Part shown: positions 1 through 5,249 of the stretch, piece by piece
Position numbering within the stretch: the first letter of the stretch is position 1
Layout: every line of letters begins with the position of its first letter
Notes under the pieces: generated by a model
Told to the model about the DNA's origin: nothing
The model's database searches: none
Seen by the model: only the letters and a program-made list of their open reading frames with translations
Assembly (NCBI GenBank): GCA_902806305.1
Contig: CADCWC010000308.1
Span: 1 to 5,249, forward strand
Reading direction: 5' to 3'
DNA: 5,249 nt
Source of the DNA: an uncultured Thermoleophilia bacterium
GTDB lineage: Bacteria > Actinomycetota > Thermoleophilia > Gaiellales > F1-60-MAGs149
Translations under genes and position numbers: made by a program

Positions 1-184
1 CCTCGAGGATCGCCGCGCACAGGACGTCCACGCCGCCGACCATCTCGTCGGTGAACCCGCCGGCGTACGCGAGGTGGTGCTGGACGCGGCGGTCGAGCTC
101 GATCAGCCGCGCGCGCAGGCGGTGCTCGAGCGTGGTCAGCTCGACGAGGGTGAGGGTCTCGAGGGGGTCGGTGGTGAGGGGCAT
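1..184 (-). CDS. Hypothetical protein, N-terminal part, runs off the left edge
   Basis: An open frame on the minus strand starts with ATG at 184-182 and continues through position 1 without a stop, giving 61 visible residues. It begins MPLTTDPLETLTLVELTTLE and continues with a charged helical stretch (HRLRARLIELDRR) and a more hydrophobic end (VDVLCAAILE). I do not recognise a family. In its favour, it uses G/C-ending codons, lies on the same strand as the next gene and starts cleanly after an intergenic gap. Against certainty, there is no Shine-Dalgarno sequence, and a strong hairpin (193-231) ends only 8 bases before the ATG. Either the message is leaderless or the true start is further in, for example the ATG that encodes Met48. 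The first part is predicted to be helical, with no signal peptide or membrane segment visible. Confidence 0.55.
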   Translation of the reverse strand, partial: MPLTTDPLETLTLVELTTLEHRLRARLIELDRRVQHHLAYAGGFTDEMVGGVDVLCAAILE

Positions 185-192
185 GACGAAGA

Positions 193-231
193 GCGGCGCC
201 GCCGCGGTCCCGGGGACCACGGCGGCGCCGC
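193..231 (-). terminator. Long GC-rich hairpin upstream of the left-edge gene
   Basis: Bases 193-211 and 213-231 form an inverted repeat with 18 of 19 positions paired; the only mismatch is C205 against A219. The innermost pairs would open to make a loop. No T-tract follows on the minus strand (TCTTCGTC, then ATG). It could be a second terminator for the gene ending at 290, or a structure controlling the gene starting at 184. The sequence does not decide between these. Confidence 0.45.
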
Positions 232-254
232 AGGAAGGGTCGGGCGGGGTGGTA

Positions 255-273
255 CCCGGTGCGCCGCACCGGG
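255..273 (-). terminator. Terminator-like hairpin after the ferritin-like gene
   Basis: CCCGGTGC (255-262) and GCACCGGG (266-273) are perfectly complementary with a GCC loop, giving an 8-bp stem. It begins 16 bases downstream of the stop codon at 292-290 on the minus strand. No T-tract follows, which is common for hairpin terminators in very GC-rich actinobacteria. The position directly after a stop codon is the main support. Confidence 0.5.
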
Positions 274-289
274 ACCCACGAGCCGCGGG

Positions 290-1294
290 CTAGGACCCGG
301 CGGCCGCCGGCGTGCCCTCGCGCAGCTTGCGCAGGCGGTCGAGGACGCGCTTGCGGTTGCGGTGCTCGCGCTCGTACGCATCGACCTTGGCCAGCTCGAG
401 CTCGGGGAGGAGCTTGAGCTTGGGCAGGATCTGCTCGACGGTCAGCGAGTCGTAGCCGGCGATCGCCAGGTCGGACTCGCCGGCGCGCGCGCCGCGGATC
501 TCGCCCTCGATCGACTGCTCGCCCGGGATGGCGCGCACCGTGTCCTTCGCGCGCTGGGAGACGCGCTCGGCGGCCTCCTCGACGGTCTCCTCGGCCGACT
601 CGACCGTGGCGGTGGCGGCCTGCTCGACGTCGGCGGCGGCGGCGCGCGCACCGGCGGCGACCTCGCCGGCCGTCTCCTGGGCCTCGGCCTGGACCTCCTC
701 GGCGGCGCGCTGGCCGCGGCCGGCGACGGCGCGGACGGTGTCGGCCGCGCCGGTCGTGGTCACGTCGTACGAGGGCTGGCCCTCGAGCTCGGCGGCGACG
801 ACGGCGCGGGTCAGGGTCGGGATGAGCTCGCGCAGCGCCTCGAACGTGCGCTCCTCCTGGCCGCGGATCTCGCGGGCCAGGACGGCGGTCCGCTCGTCGC
901 CGACGGAGCTGGCGAGGGCCTCGAGCGCGTCGTAGGTCCCGATCTCCAGGCCCTCCATCGTCAGCTCGTCCTTGGCGTTCTTGAGCAGCTTCTCCTCGCC
1001 GCCCGAGCCGCGCAGGAGGTCGATCGGCGCCTTGGTGAGCGACAGCGCGGTCGTCACCGCGTTCTGCGCGATGCCGTAGACCTGCTGGATCGGGTTGCGG
1101 CTCTCGCCGAGGTCGGCGAGGCGGCGCTCGGTGCGCTCGGCCTGCTCGCGGGCCTCGGCGAGGTGGCGCTCGAGCAGGTCGCGGTACTCGCCCCGCGGGG
1201 TCATCGCGAAGTGGGCGGTCAGGGTCTGCACGCCGGCCACCTCGGTGGCGTGCGCCTCGTTGAGGTACTGGACGATCTTGGCTTCACCGGTCAT
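290..1294 (-). CDS. Ferritin-like DUF892-type protein with hendecad linker and C-terminal conserved domain
   Basis: The protein has 334 residues in three parts. Residues 1-165 look like a DUF892 (YciE/YciF-like) four-helix ferritin-like domain. Its candidate helices carry NEAHATE around 12-18, H44-L-A-E47 followed by the helix AREQAERTERRL, E117-IGTYDAL, and REIRGQEERTF at 141-151. Glu18, His44/Glu47, Glu117 and Glu147/148 are plausible metal ligands by position, but this is not proven. Residues about 185-261 form an alanine- and glutamate-rich amphipathic linker with an exact 11-residue period. Residues 275-326 (AGYDSLTVEQILPKL, then a basic helix AYEREHRNRKRVLDRL) resemble a short C-terminal module I associate with actinobacterial proteins such as lipid-droplet-associated ones. 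The family is linked to stress, but its biochemical role is poorly known. There is no signal peptide or membrane segment, so it is probably cytoplasmic. It is transcribed divergently from the RsbW-like gene. The ATG at 1294 is chosen because the ferritin-like helix A begins right after it. The ribosome site is weak: AGGG lies only 2 bases from the ATG. Confidence 0.85.
   Translation of the reverse strand: MTGEAKIVQYLNEAHATEVAGVQTLTAHFAMTPRGEYRDLLERHLAEAREQAERTERRLADLGESRNPIQQVYGIAQNAVTTALSLTKAPIDLLRGSGGEEKLLKNAKDELTMEGLEIGTYDALEALASSVGDERTAVLAREIRGQEERTFEALRELIPTLTRAVVAAELEGQPSYDVTTTGAADTVRAVAGRGQRAAEEVQAEAQETAGEVAAGARAAAADVEQAATATVESAEETVEEAAERVSQRAKDTVRAIPGEQSIEGEIRGARAGESDLAIAGYDSLTVEQILPKLKLLPELELAKVDAYEREHRNRKRVLDRLRKLREGTPAAAGS
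512..742 (-). repeat. Seven-row 11-residue (hendecad) repeat within the ferritin-like protein
   Basis: Residues 185-261 fall into seven consecutive 11-residue rows. Position 6 is V190, V201, V212, V223, A234, V245 and I256. Positions 3 and 10 are mostly Val or Ala (two exceptions at position 10: Gly and Gln), giving the 3-4-4 hydrophobic spacing of hendecad coiled coils and LEA/apolipoprotein-like helices. The first and last rows both begin DTVRA, exactly 66 residues apart. The remaining positions are mostly Glu, Gln, Ala, Arg, Lys and Thr. Confidence 0.75.
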
Positions 1295-1347
1295 GTCCCT
1301 GAGGCGATACCCGCTGACCGTGACTCCATGAATACGGCTCCCGCTGT
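1295..1347. promoter_or_regulatory. Divergent promoter region between the ferritin-like and RsbW-like genes
   Basis: Only 53 bases separate the two start codons, so both promoters must lie here or reach into the genes. On the minus strand GGGTAT occurs at 1312-1307, twelve bases before the ATG at 1294. It matches the -10 box typical of the SigB/SigF class in actinobacteria. No good GTTT-type -35 box is seen at the expected distance, so the assignment is tentative. No convincing plus-strand promoter or Shine-Dalgarno sequence is visible, and a leaderless message for the RsbW-like gene is possible. Confidence 0.35.
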
Positions 1348-1361
1348 GTGGGGCACCACAC
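1346..1361. repeat. Inverted repeat over the RsbW-like gene start
   Basis: GTGTGG (1346-1351) and CCACAC (1356-1361) are exact inverted copies separated by GGCA. The left arm contains the GTG start at 1348. If translation instead begins at GTG 1366, the element lies directly upstream. An 8-base palindrome, ACGTACGT (1360-1367), follows it. It could be an operator or a small RNA hairpin, but at this length chance is not excluded. Confidence 0.35.
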
Positions 1362-1782
1362 GTACGTGGCGTTCACGCAGGCCAGCAACGACGTCGTCCT
1401 CGCCCTCCCGGTCGACCTCCGGGCCGCCCAGGCCGCCCGCCGGGCGCTGGTCAAGGAGGGCCTGGACCCGGACCTCGACCACACGGTCTGCCTGCTCACG
1501 TCCGAGCTCGTGACGAACGCGATCAAGCACTCGGGGATGGGCCCGACGGGCCGGATCGTGCTCGCCGCGCGGCTCACGCCCGACTTCGCCCGCGTGGAGG
1601 TCCGCGACAGCGGCCCGGGGTTCGACCCCGACCTGCGCGCCGAGGCGCGCGGCTACGGCCTGCGGCTGACCGACATGCTCGCCAGCCGCTGGGGCGTCGA
1701 CCGCGACCCCGACGCGGGCACGCGCGTGTGGTTCGAGGTCGACCGCCGGCGCCGGCGGTTCCCCCGCCGCCCGGGCGACTGA
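1348..1782 (+). CDS. RsbW-like ATP-binding protein (anti-sigma factor/serine kinase type)
   Basis: This is a 144-residue single-domain protein of the HATPase_c_2 family (GHKL fold). The ATP-binding motifs are clear. The N box is SELVTNAIKHS (residues 52-62, with Glu53 and Asn57). The G1 box is DSGPGF (87-92). The G2 region is RGYGLRLTDMLASRWG (101-116). GTRVWFEV (124-131) forms the closing strand. Such proteins usually bind a sigma factor and phosphorylate an anti-sigma antagonist (STAS protein) in partner-switching stress regulation. Neither partner is encoded here, so the target is unknown. The length is normal for the family, apart from a short basic, proline-containing tail (RRRRRFPRRPGD). 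The frame is closed by TGA at 1321. The first usable start is GTG 1348; a second GTG at 1366 (residue 7) is nearly as good, and neither has a ribosome site. The gene is divergent from the ferritin-like gene and its stop is 5 bases from the end of the DUF427 gene. Confidence 0.88.
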   Translation: MGHHTYVAFTQASNDVVLALPVDLRAAQAARRALVKEGLDPDLDHTVCLLTSELVTNAIKHSGMGPTGRIVLAARLTPDFARVEVRDSGPGFDPDLRAEARGYGLRLTDMLASRWGVDRDPDAGTRVWFEVDRRRRRFPRRPGD

Positions 1783-1787
1783 CCCGG

Positions 1788-2252
1788 CTACCAGCCGCGG
1801 GTGCCCGGCGCGCCCTTGAACGGCCCGACGAGGTCGCGGGTGCGCCACCCGCCGTAGAAGTCGCCCTCCTGCGCCTCGACGCGCTCGTCGCCGAGCCACG
1901 CGCCGTCCATCCGCCCCGGGTAGAACGAGACGTAGTCGGCGAGCTCGGCGTACGCGGCGACGGGCGACGGGAACGCCCACGCCGCGCGCTCGGCGCGCAC
2001 GCCGCCGGCCACGACGTCGAAGTACGCCGCGCTGCCCTTCCACTCGCACCACGTCGTCCCGCCGACGGGCACGAGCACGCCGGGCGCGACGTCCTGCGGG
2101 GGCACGTAGATCGTCGGCGGGTGCGAGGTCTCGAGGACGCGCAGCGCCCGGTCGGACGCGGCGACGACGCTTCCGCCGAGCTCGACGCGGACGGGCCGCG
2201 CCGACGGCTCGACGCGGGGAGGGCGGGGGTAGTCCCAGACGGACTCGGGCAT
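1788..2252 (-). CDS. DUF427 domain-containing protein
   Basis: The 154-residue protein matches the DUF427 family over its full length. The recognisable blocks are ESVWDYPRPPR (3-13), RALRVLETSHPPTIYVPPQDV split across 35-55, CEWKGSAAYFDV (69-80), YVSFYP (107-112), FYGGW (132-136) and GPFKGAPGT (143-151). The family consists of small soluble proteins, common in actinobacteria, with no firmly established enzymatic role. No catalytic claim is made here. There is no signal peptide or membrane segment. The start at ATG 2252 fits the usual N-terminus of the family. No Shine-Dalgarno sequence precedes it (GCCTCCTCG lies just upstream), so translation may be leaderless or weakly initiated. The gene is divergent from aconitase across 48 bases and convergent with the RsbW-like gene across 5 bases. 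Confidence 0.9.
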   Translation of the reverse strand: MPESVWDYPRPPRVEPSARPVRVELGGSVVAASDRALRVLETSHPPTIYVPPQDVAPGVLVPVGGTTWCEWKGSAAYFDVVAGGVRAERAAWAFPSPVAAYAELADYVSFYPGRMDGAWLGDERVEAQEGDFYGGWRTRDLVGPFKGAPGTRGW

Positions 2253-2300
2253 CGAGGAGGCACGCTACCGGTCGCGCGCACGCGTAGATTGGGGTGGGCC
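2253..2300. promoter_or_regulatory. Divergent control region between the DUF427 gene and aconitase
   Basis: These 48 bases must serve both genes unless the promoters extend into them. A plus-strand TAGATT (2285-2290) is a possible -10 box that would give a leader of only a few bases before ATG 2301. A minus-strand TAGCGT (2267-2262) could do the same for the DUF427 gene. Neither has a clear -35 box. GGGTGGG (2292-2298) is the only ribosome-site-like sequence for aconitase, and it lies inside the palindrome on the start codon. Confidence 0.35.
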
Positions 2301-2311
2301 ATGGCCCACCC
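2292..2311. promoter_or_regulatory. Perfect 20-bp palindrome centred on the aconitase start codon
   Basis: GGGTGGGCCATGGCCCACCC equals its own reverse complement over all 20 bases, with its centre between A and T of the ATG at 2301. As RNA it can fold into an 8-bp stem with a CATG loop. That would hold the weak GGGTGGG ribosome site in the stem and the start codon in the loop. As DNA it has the size and symmetry of a dimeric repressor operator. The symmetry is seen directly; the function is inferred. Confidence 0.6.
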
Positions 2312-5150
2312 TGACTCCTTCTCATCTCGCGCCGACCTGAAGGTGGGCGACCGCTCCTACGAGATCTTCCGCCTCGACGCGCTGCAGTCGCGCTTCGACG
2401 TCGCCCGGCTGCCCTTCTCCCTCAAGGTCCTGCTCGAGAACCTCCTGCGCACCGAGGGCAACGGCTCGGTCGAGGCGGGCGCGATCGAGGCGCTGGCCAC
2501 GTGGGACGCGAAGGCCGACCCGTCGCTCGAGATCGCGTTCAGCCCCGCGCGCGTGGTCATGCAGGACTTCACCGGCGTCCCCGCCATCGTCGACCTCGCC
2601 GCGATGCGCGACGCGATGGCGGCGCTCGGCGGCGACCCGGCGAAGATCAACCCGCTCGTCCCCGCCGAGCTCGTCATCGACCACTCCGTCCAGGTCGACG
2701 CGTTCGGGTCGGCCGCGGCCTTCCAGATCAACGCCGACCGGGAGTTCGAGCGCAACGAGGAGCGCTACCAGTTCCTGCGCTGGGGGCAGACCGCGTTCGA
2801 CGGCTTCTCCGTCGTCCCGCCCGACACCGGCATCGTCCACCAGGTCAACCTGGAGTACCTGGCCCGGACCGTCTTCGTGAACGACAAGACGGGGGAGGCC
2901 TACCCCGACACGCTCGTCGGCACGGACTCGCACACCACCATGGTCAACGGCCTCGGCGTGCTCGGCTGGGGCGTGGGCGGCATCGAGGCCGAGGCCGCGA
3001 TGCTCGGCCAGCCCATGTCGATGCTCATCCCGCAGGTGGTCGGCTTCCGCCTGCACGGCGCGCTGCCCGAGGGCGCCACGGCCACCGACCTGGTCCTGAC
3101 CGTCACGGAGATGCTGCGCCAGAAGGGCGTGGTCGGCACGTTCGTCGAGTTCTACGGCCAGGGGATCTCGAACCTGCCGCTCGCCGACCGCGCAACGATC
3201 GGCAACATGAGTCCCGAGTTCGGCTCGACCTGCGCGATCTTCCCCATCGACGCGGAGACCATCCGCTACCTCGCGTTCTCCGGGCGCCCGCCGGAGCTGC
3301 TCGAGCTCGTGGAGGCCTACGCCCGCGAGCAGGGCCTGTGGCACGACGAGCAGGCCGAGGACCCGACGTTCTCCGACACGCTCGAGCTCGACCTGGGCAC
3401 CGTGGTGCCGTCCATCGCCGGCCCCAAGCGCCCGCAGGACCGCGTCCGCATCGACGAGGCGAAGGTCGAGTTCCGCGAGGCGCTGACGGCGTACGTGCCC
3501 GACGACGCGGGCGCGGACGGCGAGCGCCAGGCCGGCGTCCCGCCCCAGGGCCCCCAGCGCGGCGAGGAGGAGGACGAGGCCTCGTCGCTGAGCTTCCCCG
3601 CCTCCGACCCCGTGGCCACGTCCGCGCCGGGCTCGCACGGCGACGGCCCCGAGGCGCCGCGCACCCACGACCACTCCCACGTCGCCGAGCGGGTGCGCAC
3701 CTCGGTGCCCGTGACGCTCGACGGCGAGTCGTTCGACCTCGACCACGGGCACGTCGTCATCGCGGCGATCACCTCCTGCACGAACACGTCGAACCCGAGC
3801 GTCATGCTCGGCGCCGGGCTCGTGGCCCGCAACGCCGTCGCGCGCGGCCTGACCCGCAAGCCGTGGGTCAAGACGTCGCTGGCGCCCGGCTCGAAGGTCG
3901 TGACGGAGTACCTCGAGCGCGCGGGCCTGACCGAGCCGCTCGAGGCGCTCGGCTTCCACCTGGTCGGCTACGGCTGCACGACCTGCATCGGGAACTCCGG
4001 TCCGCTGCCCGAGGAGATCTCGGCGGCGATCGACCGGGCCGACCTGGCCGCGGTGTCCGTCCTGTCGGGCAACCGGAACTTCGAGGGGCGGATCAACCCC
4101 GACGTGAAGATGAACTACCTCGCCTCGCCGCCGCTCGTGGTCGCCTACGCGCTGGCCGGGACGATGGACATCGACCTGGTCAACGAGCCGATCGGGACGG
4201 GGGACGACGGGCAGGACGTCTTCCTGCGCGACATCTGGCCGGACTCGGCGGAGGTCGCCCGGACGGTGGAGGAGGCCGTGCAGAGCGACATGTTCCGCGC
4301 GAGCTACGACGCCGTCTTCGACGGCGACGAGCGCTGGCGGGGCCTCGAGATCCCCACGGGCGACCGCTTCGCCTGGGATGCCGAGTCCACGTACGTCGCC
4401 AACCCGCCGTACTTCGAGGGCATGGAGCCCGAGGCGAGCCCCGTGGAGGACATCGCGGGCGCGAAGGTCCTGCTCAAGCTGGGCGACTCGGTGACCACGG
4501 ACCACATCTCGCCGGCGGGCTCGATCAAGAAGGACGGCCCCGCGGGCCGGTACCTGCAGGGGCGGGGGGTCCAGCCGCGCGACTTCAACTCCTACGGGTC
4601 GCGCCGCGGCCACCACGAGGTCATGGTCCGCGGGACGTTCGCCAACATCCGCCTGCGCAACCAGCTCGCGCCGGGGACCGAGGGCGGCGTGACGATCAAG
4701 GACGGCGAGCAGATGTCCGTCTACGAGGCCGCGGAGGCCTACCGCGCCGAGGGGACGCCGCTCGTGGTGCTCGGCGGCAAGGAGTACGGCTCGGGCTCCT
4801 CGCGCGACTGGGCGGCCAAGGGCACGAATCTGCTCGGGGTCCGCGCGGTCATCGCGGAGTCCTTCGAGCGCATCCACCGCTCGAACCTCGTCGGGATGGG
4901 CGTCCTGCCACTCCAGTTCCCCGAGGGGGAGACGGCCGAGTCGCTCGGGTTGAGCGGCACGGAGGAGTTCTCGATCACCGGGCTGGCCGAGCCGCTCAAC
5001 GCCGGCGGGCTGCCGCGCACGGTGACGGTGCAGGCGGGCGACGTGACCTTCGACGCCCGCGTGCGGATCGACACGCCCAAGGAGGCCGACTACTTCCGCC
5101 ACGGCGGGATCCTGCGGTTCGTCCTGCGTCAGCTGGCGCAGAGCGCGTAG
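2301..5150 (+). CDS. acnA: Aconitate hydratase A (aconitase)
   Basis: Aconitase interconverts citrate and isocitrate through cis-aconitate in the TCA cycle, in the cytoplasm, using a [4Fe-4S] cluster. The 949-residue protein is complete. The N-terminus (VGDRSYEIFRLDAL, 15-28) is typical of the AcnA/IRP1 type. GTDSHTT lies at 207-213. The cluster cysteines are Cys493 in TSCTNTSNPS and Cys559 and Cys562 in GCTTCIGNSG. The swivel domain follows, with LGDSVTTDHISPAG (727-740), and GSGSSRDWAAKG (830-841) carries the active-site Ser833 and Arg835 equivalents. It is about 58 residues longer than E. coli AcnA (891), mostly through an acidic, proline- and glycine-rich insert at about 400-465. ATG 2301 is chosen because homology begins just after it; the open frame continues upstream to 1728, but that part reads as non-coding antisense of the DUF427 gene. 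A perfect palindrome covers the start codon, and a strong hairpin follows the TAG stop. Some aconitases of this type also process 2-methylcitrate intermediates, which is not testable here. Confidence 0.98.
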   Translation: MAHPDSFSSRADLKVGDRSYEIFRLDALQSRFDVARLPFSLKVLLENLLRTEGNGSVEAGAIEALATWDAKADPSLEIAFSPARVVMQDFTGVPAIVDLAAMRDAMAALGGDPAKINPLVPAELVIDHSVQVDAFGSAAAFQINADREFERNEERYQFLRWGQTAFDGFSVVPPDTGIVHQVNLEYLARTVFVNDKTGEAYPDTLVGTDSHTTMVNGLGVLGWGVGGIEAEAAMLGQPMSMLIPQVVGFRLHGALPEGATATDLVLTVTEMLRQKGVVGTFVEFYGQGISNLPLADRATIGNMSPEFGSTCAIFPIDAETIRYLAFSGRPPELLELVEAYAREQGLWHDEQAEDPTFSDTLELDLGTVVPSIAGPKRPQDRVRIDEAKVEFREALTAYVPDDAGADGERQAGVPPQGPQRGEEEDEASSLSFPASDPVATSAPGSHGDGPEAPRTHDHSHVAERVRTSVPVTLDGESFDLDHGHVVIAAITSCTNTSNPSVMLGAGLVARNAVARGLTRKPWVKTSLAPGSKVVTEYLERAGLTEPLEALGFHLVGYGCTTCIGNSGPLPEEISAAIDRADLAAVSVLSGNRNFEGRINPDVKMNYLASPPLVVAYALAGTMDIDLVNEPIGTGDDGQDVFLRDIWPDSAEVARTVEEAVQSDMFRASYDAVFDGDERWRGLEIPTGDRFAWDAESTYVANPPYFEGMEPEASPVEDIAGAKVLLKLGDSVTTDHISPAGSIKKDGPAGRYLQGRGVQPRDFNSYGSRRGHHEVMVRGTFANIRLRNQLAPGTEGGVTIKDGEQMSVYEAAEAYRAEGTPLVVLGGKEYGSGSSRDWAAKGTNLLGVRAVIAESFERIHRSNLVGMGVLPLQFPEGETAESLGLSGTEEFSITGLAEPLNAGGLPRTVTVQAGDVTFDARVRIDTPKEADYFRHGGILRFVLRQLAQSA

Positions 5151-5160
5151 CCCGACGGCC

Positions 5161-5194
5161 GGGCGGCGGGGCTCACATCCGAGCCCCGCCGCCC
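5161..5194. terminator. Strong hairpin terminator after aconitase
   Basis: A perfect 14-bp inverted repeat (5161-5174 and 5181-5194, stem GGGCGGCGGGGCTC) encloses the loop ACATCC. It starts 11 bases after the aconitase stop. No T-tract follows, as is usual for this type in GC-rich actinobacteria. A minus-strand frame appears to end at 5209, so the hairpin could terminate transcription from both sides. Confidence 0.8.
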
Positions 5195-5208
5195 GAGGGC
5201 GGTGCCGC

Positions 5209-5249
5209 CTACGCCAGCTCGCCGCGGATCGTCGCGACGCCGAGCTGCA
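5209..5249 (-). CDS. Possible C-terminal end of a gene entering from the right edge
   Basis: On the minus strand the last 12 codons before a TAG at 5211-5209 read QLGVATIRGELA, with G/C-rich third positions. The stop lies 14 bases from a strong hairpin that also follows aconitase, which is what a convergent gene pair would look like. The fragment is too short to identify a family, and it could be chance. Confidence 0.4.
   Translation of the reverse strand, partial: QLGVATIRGELA

Noticed and set aside
1328..1330. ATG at 1328 as the start of the RsbW-like gene
   Set aside because: It is out of frame with the ATPase motifs. The correct frame has a TGA at 1321 and its first start at GTG 1348.
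74..1513. A 479-codon plus-strand open frame opposite the ferritin-like gene
   Set aside because: The translation is a low-complexity Leu/Gly/Ala/Arg product typical of the antisense of a GC-rich gene. The opposite strand carries a coherent domain structure, and the end of this frame also overlaps the RsbW-like gene in another frame.
2255..2260. A consensus AGGAGG on the plus strand upstream of aconitase
   Set aside because: It lies about 40 bases before ATG 2301, too far to serve it, and no ATG, GTG or TTG occurs at a usable distance after it. It probably reflects chance near the DUF427 start.
1728..2300. A 191-codon upstream extension of the aconitase frame
   Set aside because: The extension is antisense to a well-matched DUF427 gene and has low-complexity sequence. 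Aconitase homology starts just after ATG 2301.
1291..2325. A 344-codon minus-strand frame covering the DUF427 and RsbW-like region
   Set aside because: Its translation is dominated by Arg/Ala/Gly/Val. Two other frames in the same stretch carry clear family motifs.
2322..5102. A 926-codon minus-strand open frame spanning aconitase
   Set aside because: It is rich in Arg, Val, Leu, Asp and His with no recognisable motif, and it is fully antisense to a complete aconitase with every key residue. It results from the GC-biased codon use.

Overview
The window is very GC-rich, with strong G/C preference at third codon positions. Its gene content (an insert-bearing AcnA-type aconitase, an RsbW-like ATP-binding protein, a DUF427 protein, and a ferritin-like protein with an actinobacterial-looking C-terminal domain) points to an actinobacterium. 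A deep lineage such as Thermoleophilia is possible, but the sequence alone does not settle the order. It looks like ordinary chromosome: there is no mobile element, CRISPR array, tRNA or rRNA.

Layout from left to right. (a) 1-184, minus: the N-terminal part of an unrecognised gene that runs off the left edge. (b) 185-289: a short intergenic stretch holding two GC-rich hairpins. (c) 290-1294, minus: a ferritin-like DUF892-type protein with a long 11-residue-repeat helical linker and a conserved-looking C-terminal module. (d) 1295-1347: a short divergent promoter region. (e) 1348-1782, plus: a small RsbW-like ATPase (anti-sigma factor/serine kinase type). (f) 1788-2252, minus: a DUF427 protein, tail to tail with (e). 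(g) 2253-2300: a 48-bp divergent control region that merges into a perfect 20-bp palindrome centred on the aconitase start codon. (h) 2301-5150, plus: a complete aconitate hydratase A of 949 residues with all three iron-sulfur cysteines. (i) 5161-5194: a strong 14-bp stem, probably a terminator. (j) 5209-5249, minus: the last 12 codons of a possible gene entering from the right.

Functionally, the only firm metabolic assignment is aconitase (citrate to isocitrate, TCA cycle). The ferritin-like protein and the RsbW-like ATPase are divergent neighbours, and a GGGTAT box resembling an SigB-class -10 element lies in front of the ferritin-like gene. Together these suggest a possible stress-response pair, which is inference. 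The features most worth a second look are the palindrome on the acn start codon and the seven-row hendecad repeat in the ferritin-like protein. No clearly new multi-gene system is visible.
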